DNA of 64,000 nucleotides, taken from Saccharospirillum sp039982735. Lineage in GTDB: Bacteria > Pseudomonadota > Gammaproteobacteria > Pseudomonadales > Natronospirillaceae. The position numbers were made by a program, and so were the translations under genes. The notes under the pieces were generated by a model that made no database searches, was not told the origin of the DNA, and saw nothing but the letters and a program-made list of their open reading frames with translations. The DNA lies in the NCBI RefSeq assembly GCF_039982735.1, contig NZ_JBDWXV010000008.1, forward strand, positions 239,281-303,280. The letters run 5' to 3'. Of the stretch, positions 45,311 through 53,143 are shown one piece after another (within the stretch, counting starts at the first letter, position 1; the number at the start of each line of letters is the position of its first letter).

Positions 45311-46453
45311 TTACCTTTCGACATCAATACCTGAGTTTTTAACCTTTTGATCTACAAAATAGTCGTGATAAAAACTATGTATCTCTATCTTGTCATCATA
45401 AATAATGTGCAATTGATTCCTGTAGTACTGTGTATTGTTGAAAACTCGCCAATTCACTGGTTCTCCAGGAAAGGTTTTCACCACTCCATCACTACAAACT
45501 ACAACAATTGCATTTTCACACTCGATAATGGTTCCAAATGGAGCTACTCCCGCTGAAACCACTTCACCTTTCCAATCTTGCAGCTCAAGAGGGGGCAATC
45601 TCTTAAATTTTGGAGACTTATCCTTACTCTGGTAGTATTGCGCAGCTTCGATCTTACCACCAACATCCATATACACTTTATCGTGTACTCCCCACGAATA
45701 GCCTCGTGCGCCAAATATCTCCTCTGCCGAAATCACCCTATCAAAGATACGCATCTTCTTCTGAGAGCTTTTATTGACACTCTCTTTCTTAAAAGCCACA
45801 AAAAAAGAATCAGATACATGGGACGTACCACTAATATTGAAATATGACCAATTACATTCTGAACAATGATTCTTGGAGACTATTTTTGCATCTACTTTCT
45901 CGTTACCTACCCTCAATTCATATAGCCCTTCTTGTCCTGCAGCAAATGCCAGTGATGAATATTGATTTGAAGCTTTTATTGATGATGAAGGAATATCACT
46001 CAACCTTACAGTTTGATTTTTCTTACGAGTTGAGCTTGGCTTAGAATATATACCATCTCTTAACGATACATATAAATTATTATAATAAATTTCAGAGTCT
46101 GAATGGGGAAATGGAAGTCCGCTATCAAATTCTACATATTGCGTCTTGTTATATCTATTCAACGATATTTCCAGATCCTGACTTGCCAACATTGAAAAGC
46201 TATTTAATACATATGTATTAATTGCAGGATCCTTCAACATCAACTTCGCGCTTCTAGAGTATAGAATATCACTCTCAAGAAAAGCCGCATGCATTGTAAC
46301 GTTGTGCTGGGGAATTTTAGCAACAATACCACCAATAACCTCATCCCAATTAACTATTATGAGTTGCCCTTCAGCACCAAAAAGATATAGCTTTCTAGAA
46401 TATAATTGGGTGTCCCAGTATTCACCATTTAATGTCAAAGTTATATTTTGCAT
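45311..46453 (-). CDS. Uncharacterised protein, second gene of an unknown two-gene operon
   Basis: 380 residues, no family recognised. Many short beta-strand-like segments ending in aromatic residues (KLYLFGAEGQLIIVNWDEV, GTIIECENAIVVVCSDGVVK) could form a beta-propeller or another all-beta fold; that is a guess. A CxxC (NHCSECNW) may bind metal. No signal peptide or membrane segment. It overlaps the upstream 143-residue gene by 13 bases, so both are co-translated. Very AT-rich compared with the backbone, which indicates transfer. Confidence 0.7.
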   Translation of the reverse strand: MQNITLTLNGEYWDTQLYSRKLYLFGAEGQLIIVNWDEVIGGIVAKIPQHNVTMHAAFLESDILYSRSAKLMLKDPAINTYVLNSFSMLASQDLEISLNRYNKTQYVEFDSGLPFPHSDSEIYYNNLYVSLRDGIYSKPSSTRKKNQTVRLSDIPSSSIKASNQYSSLAFAAGQEGLYELRVGNEKVDAKIVSKNHCSECNWSYFNISGTSHVSDSFFVAFKKESVNKSSQKKMRIFDRVISAEEIFGARGYSWGVHDKVYMDVGGKIEAAQYYQSKDKSPKFKRLPPLELQDWKGEVVSAGVAPFGTIIECENAIVVVCSDGVVKTFPGEPVNWRVFNNTQYYRNQLHIIYDDKIEIHSFYHDYFVDQKVKNSGIDVER

Positions 46454-46872
46454 GGCTGACCTTTAAGTATCTTTCTTGCTTTCGCACGGGAGAGTATTTC
46501 ATCTTGCACCCATTCAAATATCACTTCCTTATGAGGTACATCCTGAATATTCGACTGGTAATCCGCAGGGTAACCATGCCATAGCCCATGGGCCACATCG
46601 CAAACAAACTTCGCAATGAATACTTCTGCCCTATTCCTCGGAAGCGTCCCTAAATACGAAATACTTCCATACTCATTAAAATACAGCCCCCACCCAGTTT
46701 GATTCTCATTCCATTCTTGTTGATCCATAGTCTGAAATGACTCAAGTTCAGATGGAATATCAATTGTCCATTGGGATTTATTTGGATTGCTATTTCTATG
46801 CTGAGGATTCGGACAGTACTCAATTTGTCCAAAACACTGTGTTTGGATAGGGTATCGTTGCAATTGTGTCAT
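46441..46872 (-). CDS. Uncharacterised small protein, first gene of an unknown two-gene operon
   Basis: 143 residues, unrecognised. The N-terminal part is polar (QIEYCPNPQHRNSNPNKSQW); the C-terminal half is helical (NRAEVFIAKFVCDVAHGLWHG, then HKEVIFEWVQDEILSRAKARK). Translationally coupled to the 380-residue gene. A 7-bp inverted repeat (46951-46969) lies about 80 bases upstream. The arrangement of a small protein with a large partner, in an island with CBASS and RM, is what is often seen for defence or toxin-antitoxin units, but nothing in the sequence proves that. Confidence 0.65.
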   Translation of the reverse strand: MTQLQRYPIQTQCFGQIEYCPNPQHRNSNPNKSQWTIDIPSELESFQTMDQQEWNENQTGWGLYFNEYGSISYLGTLPRNRAEVFIAKFVCDVAHGLWHGYPADYQSNIQDVPHKEVIFEWVQDEILSRAKARKILKGQPCKI

Positions 46873-46950
46873 TCATACTTCCTTTATCCAAATGACTAAA
46901 TAAAGCTAAATGGGTATCATATATGCCCACTCATAACGCGAAACATGATT

Positions 46951-46969
46951 AAGGTCAAGGCATGACCTT
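46951..46969. promoter_or_regulatory. Inverted repeat upstream of the unknown operon
   Basis: AAGGTCA-AGGCA-TGACCTT, perfect 7-bp arms with a 5-bp spacer, 79 bases upstream of the 143-residue gene. It could be an operator. Confidence 0.45.
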
Positions 46970-47393
46970 AAATAGGTGTCCTAGGTGACCGCTTTAGAGG
47001 AAGGCACCGTTCTTTGCAACAACTTTAGATCTCTGCAGTTTCTGCAAGGTCACAGCATTTGGGAGTCTCCTTTCTCTCATCAGAGCTTTACGTAGTGAAT
47101 CGCTGCTCGGTTTGACTCGCTTAATCAAACAAGAGTTAACTGTTTATTATATTGTCTTTCAACTTGATCAGTGGATAGAGCTATACTTTTTGCCTATGGC
47201 TCTCGCGGTGTAGTTAGTAATTTCGTTGGAAGGTATCTCAAAGAAAAGGTATCGTCTCGAAGGAAATACATTTAAAAGTGAATATGTAAATTAAAGTGAG
47301 GTCAGAGCCATGCATTGCTTGAAGTGATAAATATTCTAATGACATAACGACTCCTCAAACCCCAGTAATGCTCAATACCGCAGACGATTTGCA
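46970..47393. other. Non-coding stretch between unknown operon and integrase
   Basis: The gap from 46873 to 47581 (about 700 bases) contains no supported gene; this part shows only low-complexity AT-rich sequence. Confidence 0.4.
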
Positions 47394-47428
47394 CTAAATA
47401 TCCACCATCCATGCTAGTGGATATTTAG
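47394..47428. repeat. Perfect 12-bp inverted repeat near the integrase 3' end
   Basis: CTAAATATCCAC (47394-47405) and GTGGATATTTAG (47417-47428) are exact reverse complements around an 11-base loop. No T run follows. It could be a transcript-end hairpin or a binding site for an island protein. Confidence 0.55.
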
Positions 47429-47581
47429 AAACGCTGCCAAGCATTAGGGCATCACTATAATCAATAGAGACATACGATTAGATTCCTGGTCATTAAGTGA
47501 CTATTACCTTTAAAAGCAAACGCGTGAATGACAGGAATGAGCGGCTAGTAAGTCATTTTTCTAAATATTAATGATCATCAA

Positions 47582-48808
47582 TTAAGTAAATGGCACGAGG
47601 CCTCTCTTAACTTTCAATATTTCCATGTAATCAGCCCACTTTTGCATCATATCCTTTCTTTCATCAAGATATTGCGCGTGATGGGTATATGCTGCACGAA
47701 CACCATTGCGCTCCATATGTGAGAGCTGGCGCTCAATGGCATCAGGATTGAAGCCTGCTTCATTAAGAGCCGATGACGCTGTAGCCCTGAAACCATGGGG
47801 CGTTGCCTTGGATTTACCTGGTACTTTGCCGTCATAGCCCAGCACCCGCAGTGCCTTGCCTAGGGTATTCTCAGACATAGTCTTAGCCCGTTCACGTTCA
47901 GACGGGAACACAAGTTTATACTGCCCAGAGATCGGCTTTAGCTGTTCGAGAACGGCCATCGCCTGGTGTGATAGAGGCACGATATGTTCTGTCCCCATTT
48001 TCATTCTCTCACCGGGAATTCGCCATAGGCGGGTCTCTAGATCAAATTCTTCCCACTCAGCACCCCTTAACTCCCCTGGTCTTACGAATGTAAGCACCAG
48101 CAACTCCAGGGCATATTTGGTCAGCTTTCTGCCATGACGAGGATACTCATCGAGCTCGTTAAGGAACCTAGGCATTTCCTTGAGTGGCATGGAGGGCCTG
48201 TGGCTGCGTTTCCTGGCCTTAAGCACACCACTAAGCTCTGAGGCCGGGTTAACCTGTAAAATGCCTACCTGGACTGCATAGCGGCATACGCGGCGTACGT
48301 CCTGGAGTACCCGTTCAGATACATCCAGGGCGTTACGCTCTTCCACTTTGCGGATGGTGGCAATGATCTGGTCCGGGTTTACCTCTGAAATCGGCATACT
48401 GCCAATCTTCGAAAGCACATTGTCGTCAAGTCGCTTCCAGATTCTGGCGGCGTGGTGCTCTGTCCAGGTGCCTTTCTGATGGTGCCACCACTCGCGGGCT
48501 ACTCGCTCCAGGGTGTTTTCGTTAGCCTGGCCAATGCCCAGCTTGGCCTGAATGCGCTCCTGCGAGGGATCAATGCCGGTGGCGATCTTCCGTTTGGCTT
48601 CTAGCACTTGCAGCCTGGCCTGTTTCAGCGTCACTTTAGGGTAAACACCCACGGCCAGTGTTTTTTGCTTACCGGCGAAACGGTACTTCAAGCGCCAGTA
48701 TTTAGCCCCATTGGGCTTGATCAGCAATCTCAGGCCATGCTCGTCACTGACCCACTGATCTTTATCAGCAGGCTTGAAAGCTTTGATTTGCTTGTCTGTC
48801 AGGGGCAT
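47582..48808 (-). CDS. int: P4-type tyrosine integrase of the island
   Basis: 408 residues. The N-terminal DUF4102 domain (MPLTDKQIKAFKPADKDQW...KTLAVGVYPKVTLKQAR) is characteristic of P4-like integrases, followed by a SAM-like core-binding domain and a catalytic domain with Arg in FVRPGELRG, HxxR in ATPHGFRATAS, and RQLSHMERNGVRAAYTHHAQY at the end with the nucleophilic Tyr. Its 5' end is 166 bases from tRNA-Leu, the usual site for these integrases. It should catalyse integration and excision between the 22-bp repeats. Confidence 0.95.
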   Translation of the reverse strand: MPLTDKQIKAFKPADKDQWVSDEHGLRLLIKPNGAKYWRLKYRFAGKQKTLAVGVYPKVTLKQARLQVLEAKRKIATGIDPSQERIQAKLGIGQANENTLERVAREWWHHQKGTWTEHHAARIWKRLDDNVLSKIGSMPISEVNPDQIIATIRKVEERNALDVSERVLQDVRRVCRYAVQVGILQVNPASELSGVLKARKRSHRPSMPLKEMPRFLNELDEYPRHGRKLTKYALELLVLTFVRPGELRGAEWEEFDLETRLWRIPGERMKMGTEHIVPLSHQAMAVLEQLKPISGQYKLVFPSERERAKTMSENTLGKALRVLGYDGKVPGKSKATPHGFRATASSALNEAGFNPDAIERQLSHMERNGVRAAYTHHAQYLDERKDMMQKWADYMEILKVKRGLVPFT

Positions 48809-48809
48809 C

Positions 48810-48860
48810 TGGTGCTACCAACCCATTATCGAACCGAGGATAGCACCAACTGTAGCACCA
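48810..48860. repeat. Candidate integrase arm-type sites, integrase end
   Basis: ATAGCACCA at 48840-48848, TAGCACCA at 48853-48860 and its complement TGGTGCTA at 48810-48817. The same word is paired at 11313-11333 at the other island end. Clustering between the integrase start and the attachment repeat fits integrase binding. Confidence 0.6.
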
Positions 48861-48914
48861 CTATTGAGGGGAAGTGAATAGATCTCTGTGGATCATTGTG
48901 GACAGTGTAGATAC

Positions 48915-48968
48915 AAAAAAACCCCGTATGACGGGGCTTTAAGGACGTCTACGGAACTCCGTAGACGT
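48915..48968 (-). terminator. Island-borne terminator and palindrome replacing the tRNA-Leu terminator
   Basis: On the minus strand, directly downstream of tRNA-Leu, a perfect 24-bp palindrome (48945-48968; ACGTCTACGGA arms) is followed by GCCCCGTCATACGGGGTTTTTTT (48915-48938), a strong rho-independent terminator. The island thus restores termination after inserting between the tRNA and its own terminator (now at 11194-11230). Confidence 0.85.
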
Positions 48969-48971
48969 TGA

Positions 48972-48993
48972 TTTGGTACCAGAGGCCGGACTC
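48972..48993. repeat. Attachment-site repeat, tRNA end
   Basis: A 22-bp perfect copy of 11236-11257. Bases 48974-48993 form the 3' end of tRNA-Leu, so the tRNA stays intact after integration. Confidence 0.93.
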
Positions 48994-49060
48994 GAACCGG
49001 CACAGTGTTGCCACCGGGGGATTTTGAATCCCCTGCGTCTACCAATTTCGCCACTCTGGC
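48974..49060 (-). tRNA. tRNA-Leu (anticodon CAA)
   Basis: 87 bases including an encoded CCA. The acceptor arm GCCAGAG pairs with CTCTGGT; the anticodon stem GGGGA/TCCCC encloses loop TTCAAAA with anticodon CAA. A long variable arm (CGGTGGCAACACTG region) and a T loop GGTTCGAGTCC are typical of a class II leucine tRNA. It is the integration target of the island. Confidence 0.97.
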
Positions 49061-49159
49061 TGAGTGGGAGGCATTCTAGCGAAAATTCCTTTCGCGTCAA
49101 TGGTTTGAGGCGATGTTTCTGCGCTATTCACCCGTCTCTACCGCTTTCCGAGTTGGTAT

Positions 49160-50197
49160 TCAGGCTGGGCGCAGGCGCCAGTTGATGGTTTCGCCAGCGT
49201 AAAACGGCACAATGGCTTCGCCATGTCCCAGGGTAATTCGCTCCGGCACCGTCCAACTTTCACGAACCAGGCGCACCGTGCCTTCGTTGCGCGGCAGGCC
49301 ATAAAAGTCGGGCCCGTGCTCGCTGGCGAAGCCTTCCAGACGCTCCAGTACGCCCATTTCCTCAAACACCTGAGCATAGAGCTCCAGGGCCGACCAGGCG
49401 CTGTAGCAGCCGGCACAGCCACAGGCCGATTCTTTCCTGTGCTGTTCGTGCGGGGCCGAGTCGGTTCCCAAAAAGAACTTGGGCGAACCGCTGGCAACGG
49501 CGGCGCGCAGGGCCTCCTGGTGACTGCGACGCTTCAGCACCGGCAGACAATAGTTGTGGGGCCGTATGCCGCCGACCAGCAGATCGTTGCGATTCAGCAA
49601 CAAATGCTGGGGCGTGACGGTGGCTGCCACGGTATCCGGACCCTGGCTGACAAACTCAGCCGCGTCAGCAGTAGTGATGTGCTCGAACACCACTTTCAAT
49701 GAGGGGTGGCGCTCTACGATGCCGGCCAGGTGCTGGTCGATAAAGGCCTTTTCCCGGTCGAAGATGTCGATATCCGGGTGGGTTACTTCGCCGTGCACCA
49801 GCAACAGCAGGCCCTGCTCCGCCAGGGCTTCAAACACCGGGTCGAGGCGGCTGAGCGCGCTAACCGCGGCACTGGAATTGGTGGTGGCCCCGGCCGGGTA
49901 CAGTTTCGCGGCAACCACACCAGCGGCCCTGGCGGCCCGAATGTCGTCAGCACTGGTGGTGTCGGTTAGATACAGCGTCATCAGTGGTTCAAAACGGTTA
50001 CCGGCGGGCCGTGCGGCCAGAATGCGCTCTCTGTAGGCTAGCGCCTGTTCGGCCGTGGTGACCGGCGGGGTGAGGTTCGGCATGACAATAGCCCGCTGAA
50101 AACACCGGGCAGTAGCCGGAACGGTTTCAATCAGCATGTCGCCGTCGCGAAAATGCAGGTGCCAGTCGTCGGGCGTGCGCAGTAATAAGTCGTTCAT
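49160..50197 (-). CDS. pyrC: Dihydroorotase (PyrC, class II)
   Basis: 345 residues from ATG 50197 (MNDLLLRTPDDWHLHFRDG) with AGGA upstream. Metal ligands: His-x-His in WHLHFRDG, the carboxylated Lys in VAAKLYPAGAT, His in LLLVHGEV and VFEHITT, and Asp in GTDSAPH. It cyclises carbamoyl-aspartate to dihydroorotate in pyrimidine synthesis. Length fits the E. coli-type enzyme. It stands alone, divergent from queA. Confidence 0.95.
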   Translation of the reverse strand: MNDLLLRTPDDWHLHFRDGDMLIETVPATARCFQRAIVMPNLTPPVTTAEQALAYRERILAARPAGNRFEPLMTLYLTDTTSADDIRAARAAGVVAAKLYPAGATTNSSAAVSALSRLDPVFEALAEQGLLLLVHGEVTHPDIDIFDREKAFIDQHLAGIVERHPSLKVVFEHITTADAAEFVSQGPDTVAATVTPQHLLLNRNDLLVGGIRPHNYCLPVLKRRSHQEALRAAVASGSPKFFLGTDSAPHEQHRKESACGCAGCYSAWSALELYAQVFEEMGVLERLEGFASEHGPDFYGLPRNEGTVRLVRESWTVPERITLGHGEAIVPFYAGETINWRLRPA

Positions 50198-50341
50198 GCT
50201 GAATCCTGAGCCTGGAAATGCGGAGGCCATAGTCTAACAGGCTAACATCCCGTCTTACACAACCGACGCCGACCATAGAGCCCGACCGCCCTTTCAGCTA
50301 GAATAGCGGCCCTTTTATCAACAGGTGCCCCGCATCCGGCC

Positions 50342-51403
50342 ATGAACGTCAGCGATTTCGATTTTACCCTGCCAGATGACTTAATTGCCCGCTACCCGGC
50401 CGAACAGCGCACGGGCAGCCGGTTGCTGCAACTCGATGGCCCCACAGGCCAGGTCTCCCACCGCCAGTTCCCGGACATTCTCGGGCTGATCGAACCCGGT
50501 GACCTGCTGGTATTCAACAACACCCGGGTCATACCGGCCCGGCTGTTTGGCCAGAAAGACAGCGGCGGCAAGGTTGAAGTGCTGATCGAGCGCATGACCG
50601 GTGACAGCTCGGCGCTGGCACACGTGCGGGCGAACAAAAGCTGTAAGCCTGGCACCCGGCTGACCATGGAAGGCGACATCGAACTGGAGGTCACCGGCCG
50701 CGAGGAAAACCTGTTCAGGGTACGCTGCCAGAACCCCGAGCCCCTGGTGGACTTGCTTGAATTGCACGGTCACATGCCCCTTCCGCCCTACCTGGAACGC
50801 GAAGATGCCGAGAGCGACCGCGAGCGTTACCAGACCGTTTACGCTGAGCGCAAGGGTGCGGTGGCAGCCCCGACCGCTGGCCTGCACTTCGATGCGGCCC
50901 TGCTGGATGCCTTGCATACAAAGGGCGTGCAGACCGCCTTCGTCACCTTGCATGTGGGCGCGGGTACCTTCCAGCCGGTTAAAGCCGAGCGCATAGAAGA
51001 CCACGTCATGCACGCCGAATGGATCGAAGTACCGCCCGACGTCGTAGAGGCGGCCGCGGCCACCAAATCACGGGGTAACCGGGTGATCGCCGTCGGTACC
51101 ACCAGCGTGCGCTCGCTGGAAACCGCCGCCCGGTCTGGCACCCTGCAACCCTTTACCGGCGACACCAATATCTTCATTTACCCGGGGTACGACTTCCGGG
51201 TGGTCGATGCCATGATCACCAACTTTCACCTGCCGCAGTCGACCCTGATCATGCTGATCAGCGCCTTTGCCGGTAAAGAGGCGGTACTGGCGGCTTATCA
51301 GGCCGCCATCGATGAACGCTACCGCTTCTTCAGTTATGGCGATGCCATGTTCATTACCCGCAAACCCCTGTCTGCACCCACCAACCAAGAGACCGACGCA
51401 TGA
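50342..51403 (+). CDS. queA: S-adenosylmethionine:tRNA ribosyltransferase-isomerase (QueA)
   Basis: 353 residues. Signature parts: FDFTLPDDLIARYPAEQR, LLVFNNTRVIPARLFG, VAAPTAGLHFDAALL, HVGAGTFQPV and TNFHLPQSTLIMLISAF. It adds the cyclopentenediol precursor to preQ1 in the wobble position of tRNA, a late step of queuosine synthesis. Its stop overlaps the tgt start (ATGA), so the two queuosine enzymes are co-translated. Confidence 0.97.
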   Translation: MNVSDFDFTLPDDLIARYPAEQRTGSRLLQLDGPTGQVSHRQFPDILGLIEPGDLLVFNNTRVIPARLFGQKDSGGKVEVLIERMTGDSSALAHVRANKSCKPGTRLTMEGDIELEVTGREENLFRVRCQNPEPLVDLLELHGHMPLPPYLEREDAESDRERYQTVYAERKGAVAAPTAGLHFDAALLDALHTKGVQTAFVTLHVGAGTFQPVKAERIEDHVMHAEWIEVPPDVVEAAAATKSRGNRVIAVGTTSVRSLETAARSGTLQPFTGDTNIFIYPGYDFRVVDAMITNFHLPQSTLIMLISAFAGKEAVLAAYQAAIDERYRFFSYGDAMFITRKPLSAPTNQETDA

Positions 51404-52536
51404 GCCGCACCTGTTTTATGACATTCGACCTTGCCAAAACCGACGGTAAAGCACGGCGCGGCACCCTGACCTTTCCCCGGGGCGAGGTGCAAACCCCCGC
51501 TTTCATGCCGGTTGGTACCTACGGCACCGTGAAAGGCATGACGCCCCAGCAGGTAGAAGAAACCGGCGCGCACATCATTCTGGGCAACACCTTCCATTTA
51601 ATGCTGCGCCCTGGCACCCAGGTCATTGAAGAACACGGGGATTTGCACGACTTTACCGGCTGGAAAAAGCCGATGCTGACCGACTCCGGCGGCTTTCAGG
51701 TATTTTCACTGGGCAAGATGCGCAAGATCACTGAAGCAGGCGTTACTTTCCGATCGCCAGTCGATGGTGCCAAGGTCGAGCTGACACCGGAACGCAGCAT
51801 GGAGGTTCAGCGCGCCCTGGGGTCTGACGTAGTAATGATTTTTGACGAATGCACTCCGCACCCGGCCACCCATGCCGAAGCCAAAAAATCGATGGAACTT
51901 AGCCTGCGCTGGGCAAAGCGCTCCAAACAGGCCCATGGCGACAGCCCATCGGCGCTGTTTGGCATTATTCAGGGCGGTATGTTCGAAGATCTGCGTGATG
52001 TCAGCCTCCGTGGGCTGACGGAGATCGATTTCGACGGCTATGCCATTGGCGGCCTCAGCGTTGGCGAATCCAAAGAAGACATGATGCGCATTCTGGAGCA
52101 CGTCACCCCATCAATGCCGGAACACAAGCCGCGCTATTTAATGGGTGTTGGTACGCCGGAAGACCTGGTGGAAGGCGTGCGCCGGGGCGTCGATATGTTC
52201 GACTGCGTGATGCCGACCCGCAATGGCCGTAATGGTCACCTGTTCACCACCGATGGGGTCATCAAGATCCGCAACGCCCGGCACCGGCACGATACCAGCC
52301 CGCTGGATGCCGACTGCGATTGCTACACCTGTCTGAATTTCAGCCGGGGGTACCTGCACCATCTCGACAAGTGCGGCGAGATGCTGGGTGCGCAGCTCAA
52401 TACCCTGCACAACCTGCGCTATTACCAGCGGCTAATGGCTGGTTTGCGTGCGGCCATTGAAGCGGGTAAATTGTCGGCCTTTGTGGATGACTTCTACCAG
52501 CGCCGTGGCCTGGAAACACCGGCACTGGCAGACTGA
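51400..52536 (+). CDS. tgt: tRNA-guanine transglycosylase (Tgt)
   Basis: 378 residues. Catalytic landmarks: TDSGGFQVFSL (general base Asp), VMPTRNGRNGHLFT (nucleophile region DCVMPTR), and the zinc ligands in DCDCYTCLNFSRGYLHH. It replaces guanine 34 with preQ1 in tRNAs having a GUN anticodon. Coupled to queA. Confidence 0.97.
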   Translation: MSRTCFMTFDLAKTDGKARRGTLTFPRGEVQTPAFMPVGTYGTVKGMTPQQVEETGAHIILGNTFHLMLRPGTQVIEEHGDLHDFTGWKKPMLTDSGGFQVFSLGKMRKITEAGVTFRSPVDGAKVELTPERSMEVQRALGSDVVMIFDECTPHPATHAEAKKSMELSLRWAKRSKQAHGDSPSALFGIIQGGMFEDLRDVSLRGLTEIDFDGYAIGGLSVGESKEDMMRILEHVTPSMPEHKPRYLMGVGTPEDLVEGVRRGVDMFDCVMPTRNGRNGHLFTTDGVIKIRNARHRHDTSPLDADCDCYTCLNFSRGYLHHLDKCGEMLGAQLNTLHNLRYYQRLMAGLRAAIEAGKLSAFVDDFYQRRGLETPALAD

Positions 52537-52692
52537 ATGACCCGGTGCGTTTGATGGGAATGGCACTGCACAGGCCTTGTGGCCGTCTCAGGTGCCCCCA
52601 TAACGTCACTCAGAACTGAATCTGGCTATCCGAAGGCGCCTTTGGTCATTCGAATACCGTTACAACACTTATAAACCATTTGGAGTATTACC

Positions 52693-53043
52693 ATGAAAAA
52701 ACTGTCCGCCGCTCTGCTGGCCATGACCCCGGCACTTTCACTGGCGGCCCCGGCGGCTGGTCAGCCCAGCCCCTGGCAATTGCCGATCATGCTCGGCATC
52801 TTCTTCCTGATTTTCTGGTTGATGGTATGGCGCCCGCAAAGCAAGCGCGCCAAAGAGCATAAAAACCTGATCTCCTCACTGAGCAAGGGCGACGAAGTCG
52901 TAACGGCAGCTGGCATTACCGGCAAGGTCACCAAGGTAACTGACGACTACATCACGGTCGAAGTCGCCAACAATGTTGAACTGACCTTCCAGAAAACGGC
53001 TATTTCAGCAACCCTGCCCAAGGGAACGCTGAAAGCGATCTGA
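52693..53043 (+). CDS. yajC: YajC, Sec translocon accessory subunit
   Basis: 116 residues with one membrane helix (LPIMLGIFFLIFWLMVW) followed by RPQSKRAKEHKNLISSLSKGDEVVTAAGITG, the YajC signature. It forms part of the SecDF-YajC complex assisting protein export. Located directly before secD and secF. Confidence 0.95.
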   Translation: MKKLSAALLAMTPALSLAAPAAGQPSPWQLPIMLGIFFLIFWLMVWRPQSKRAKEHKNLISSLSKGDEVVTAAGITGKVTKVTDDYITVEVANNVELTFQKTAISATLPKGTLKAI

Positions 53044-53143
53044 TCGACCCATCGTCAGGTTGCGTCCCGGACGCGACCGACTTGTAGCCCCGGCTCAGGC
53101 ATTCAGTCCTGATGGCCGGGTCTACCCAGCTCAGGAAGGCCTC

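Larger units (their letters stand above)
11236..48993. mobile_element. Integrated genomic island (about 37.7 kb) in tRNA-Leu(CAA)
   Basis: Bounded by a 22-bp perfect direct repeat (11236-11257 and 48972-48993) that contains the last 20 bases of tRNA-Leu. A P4-type tyrosine integrase (47582-48808) lies next to the intact tRNA. Repeats of TAGCACCA occur inside both ends. Contents: AlpA/DUF3987/YagK module, interrupted umuDC, SRAP protein, CBASS, YqaJ/DUF932 set, PLD protein, type I RM and several unknown genes. No conjugation genes were recognised, so it is an integrative island that probably needs a helper to transfer. Base composition is lower and patchier than the backbone. Confidence 0.92.
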
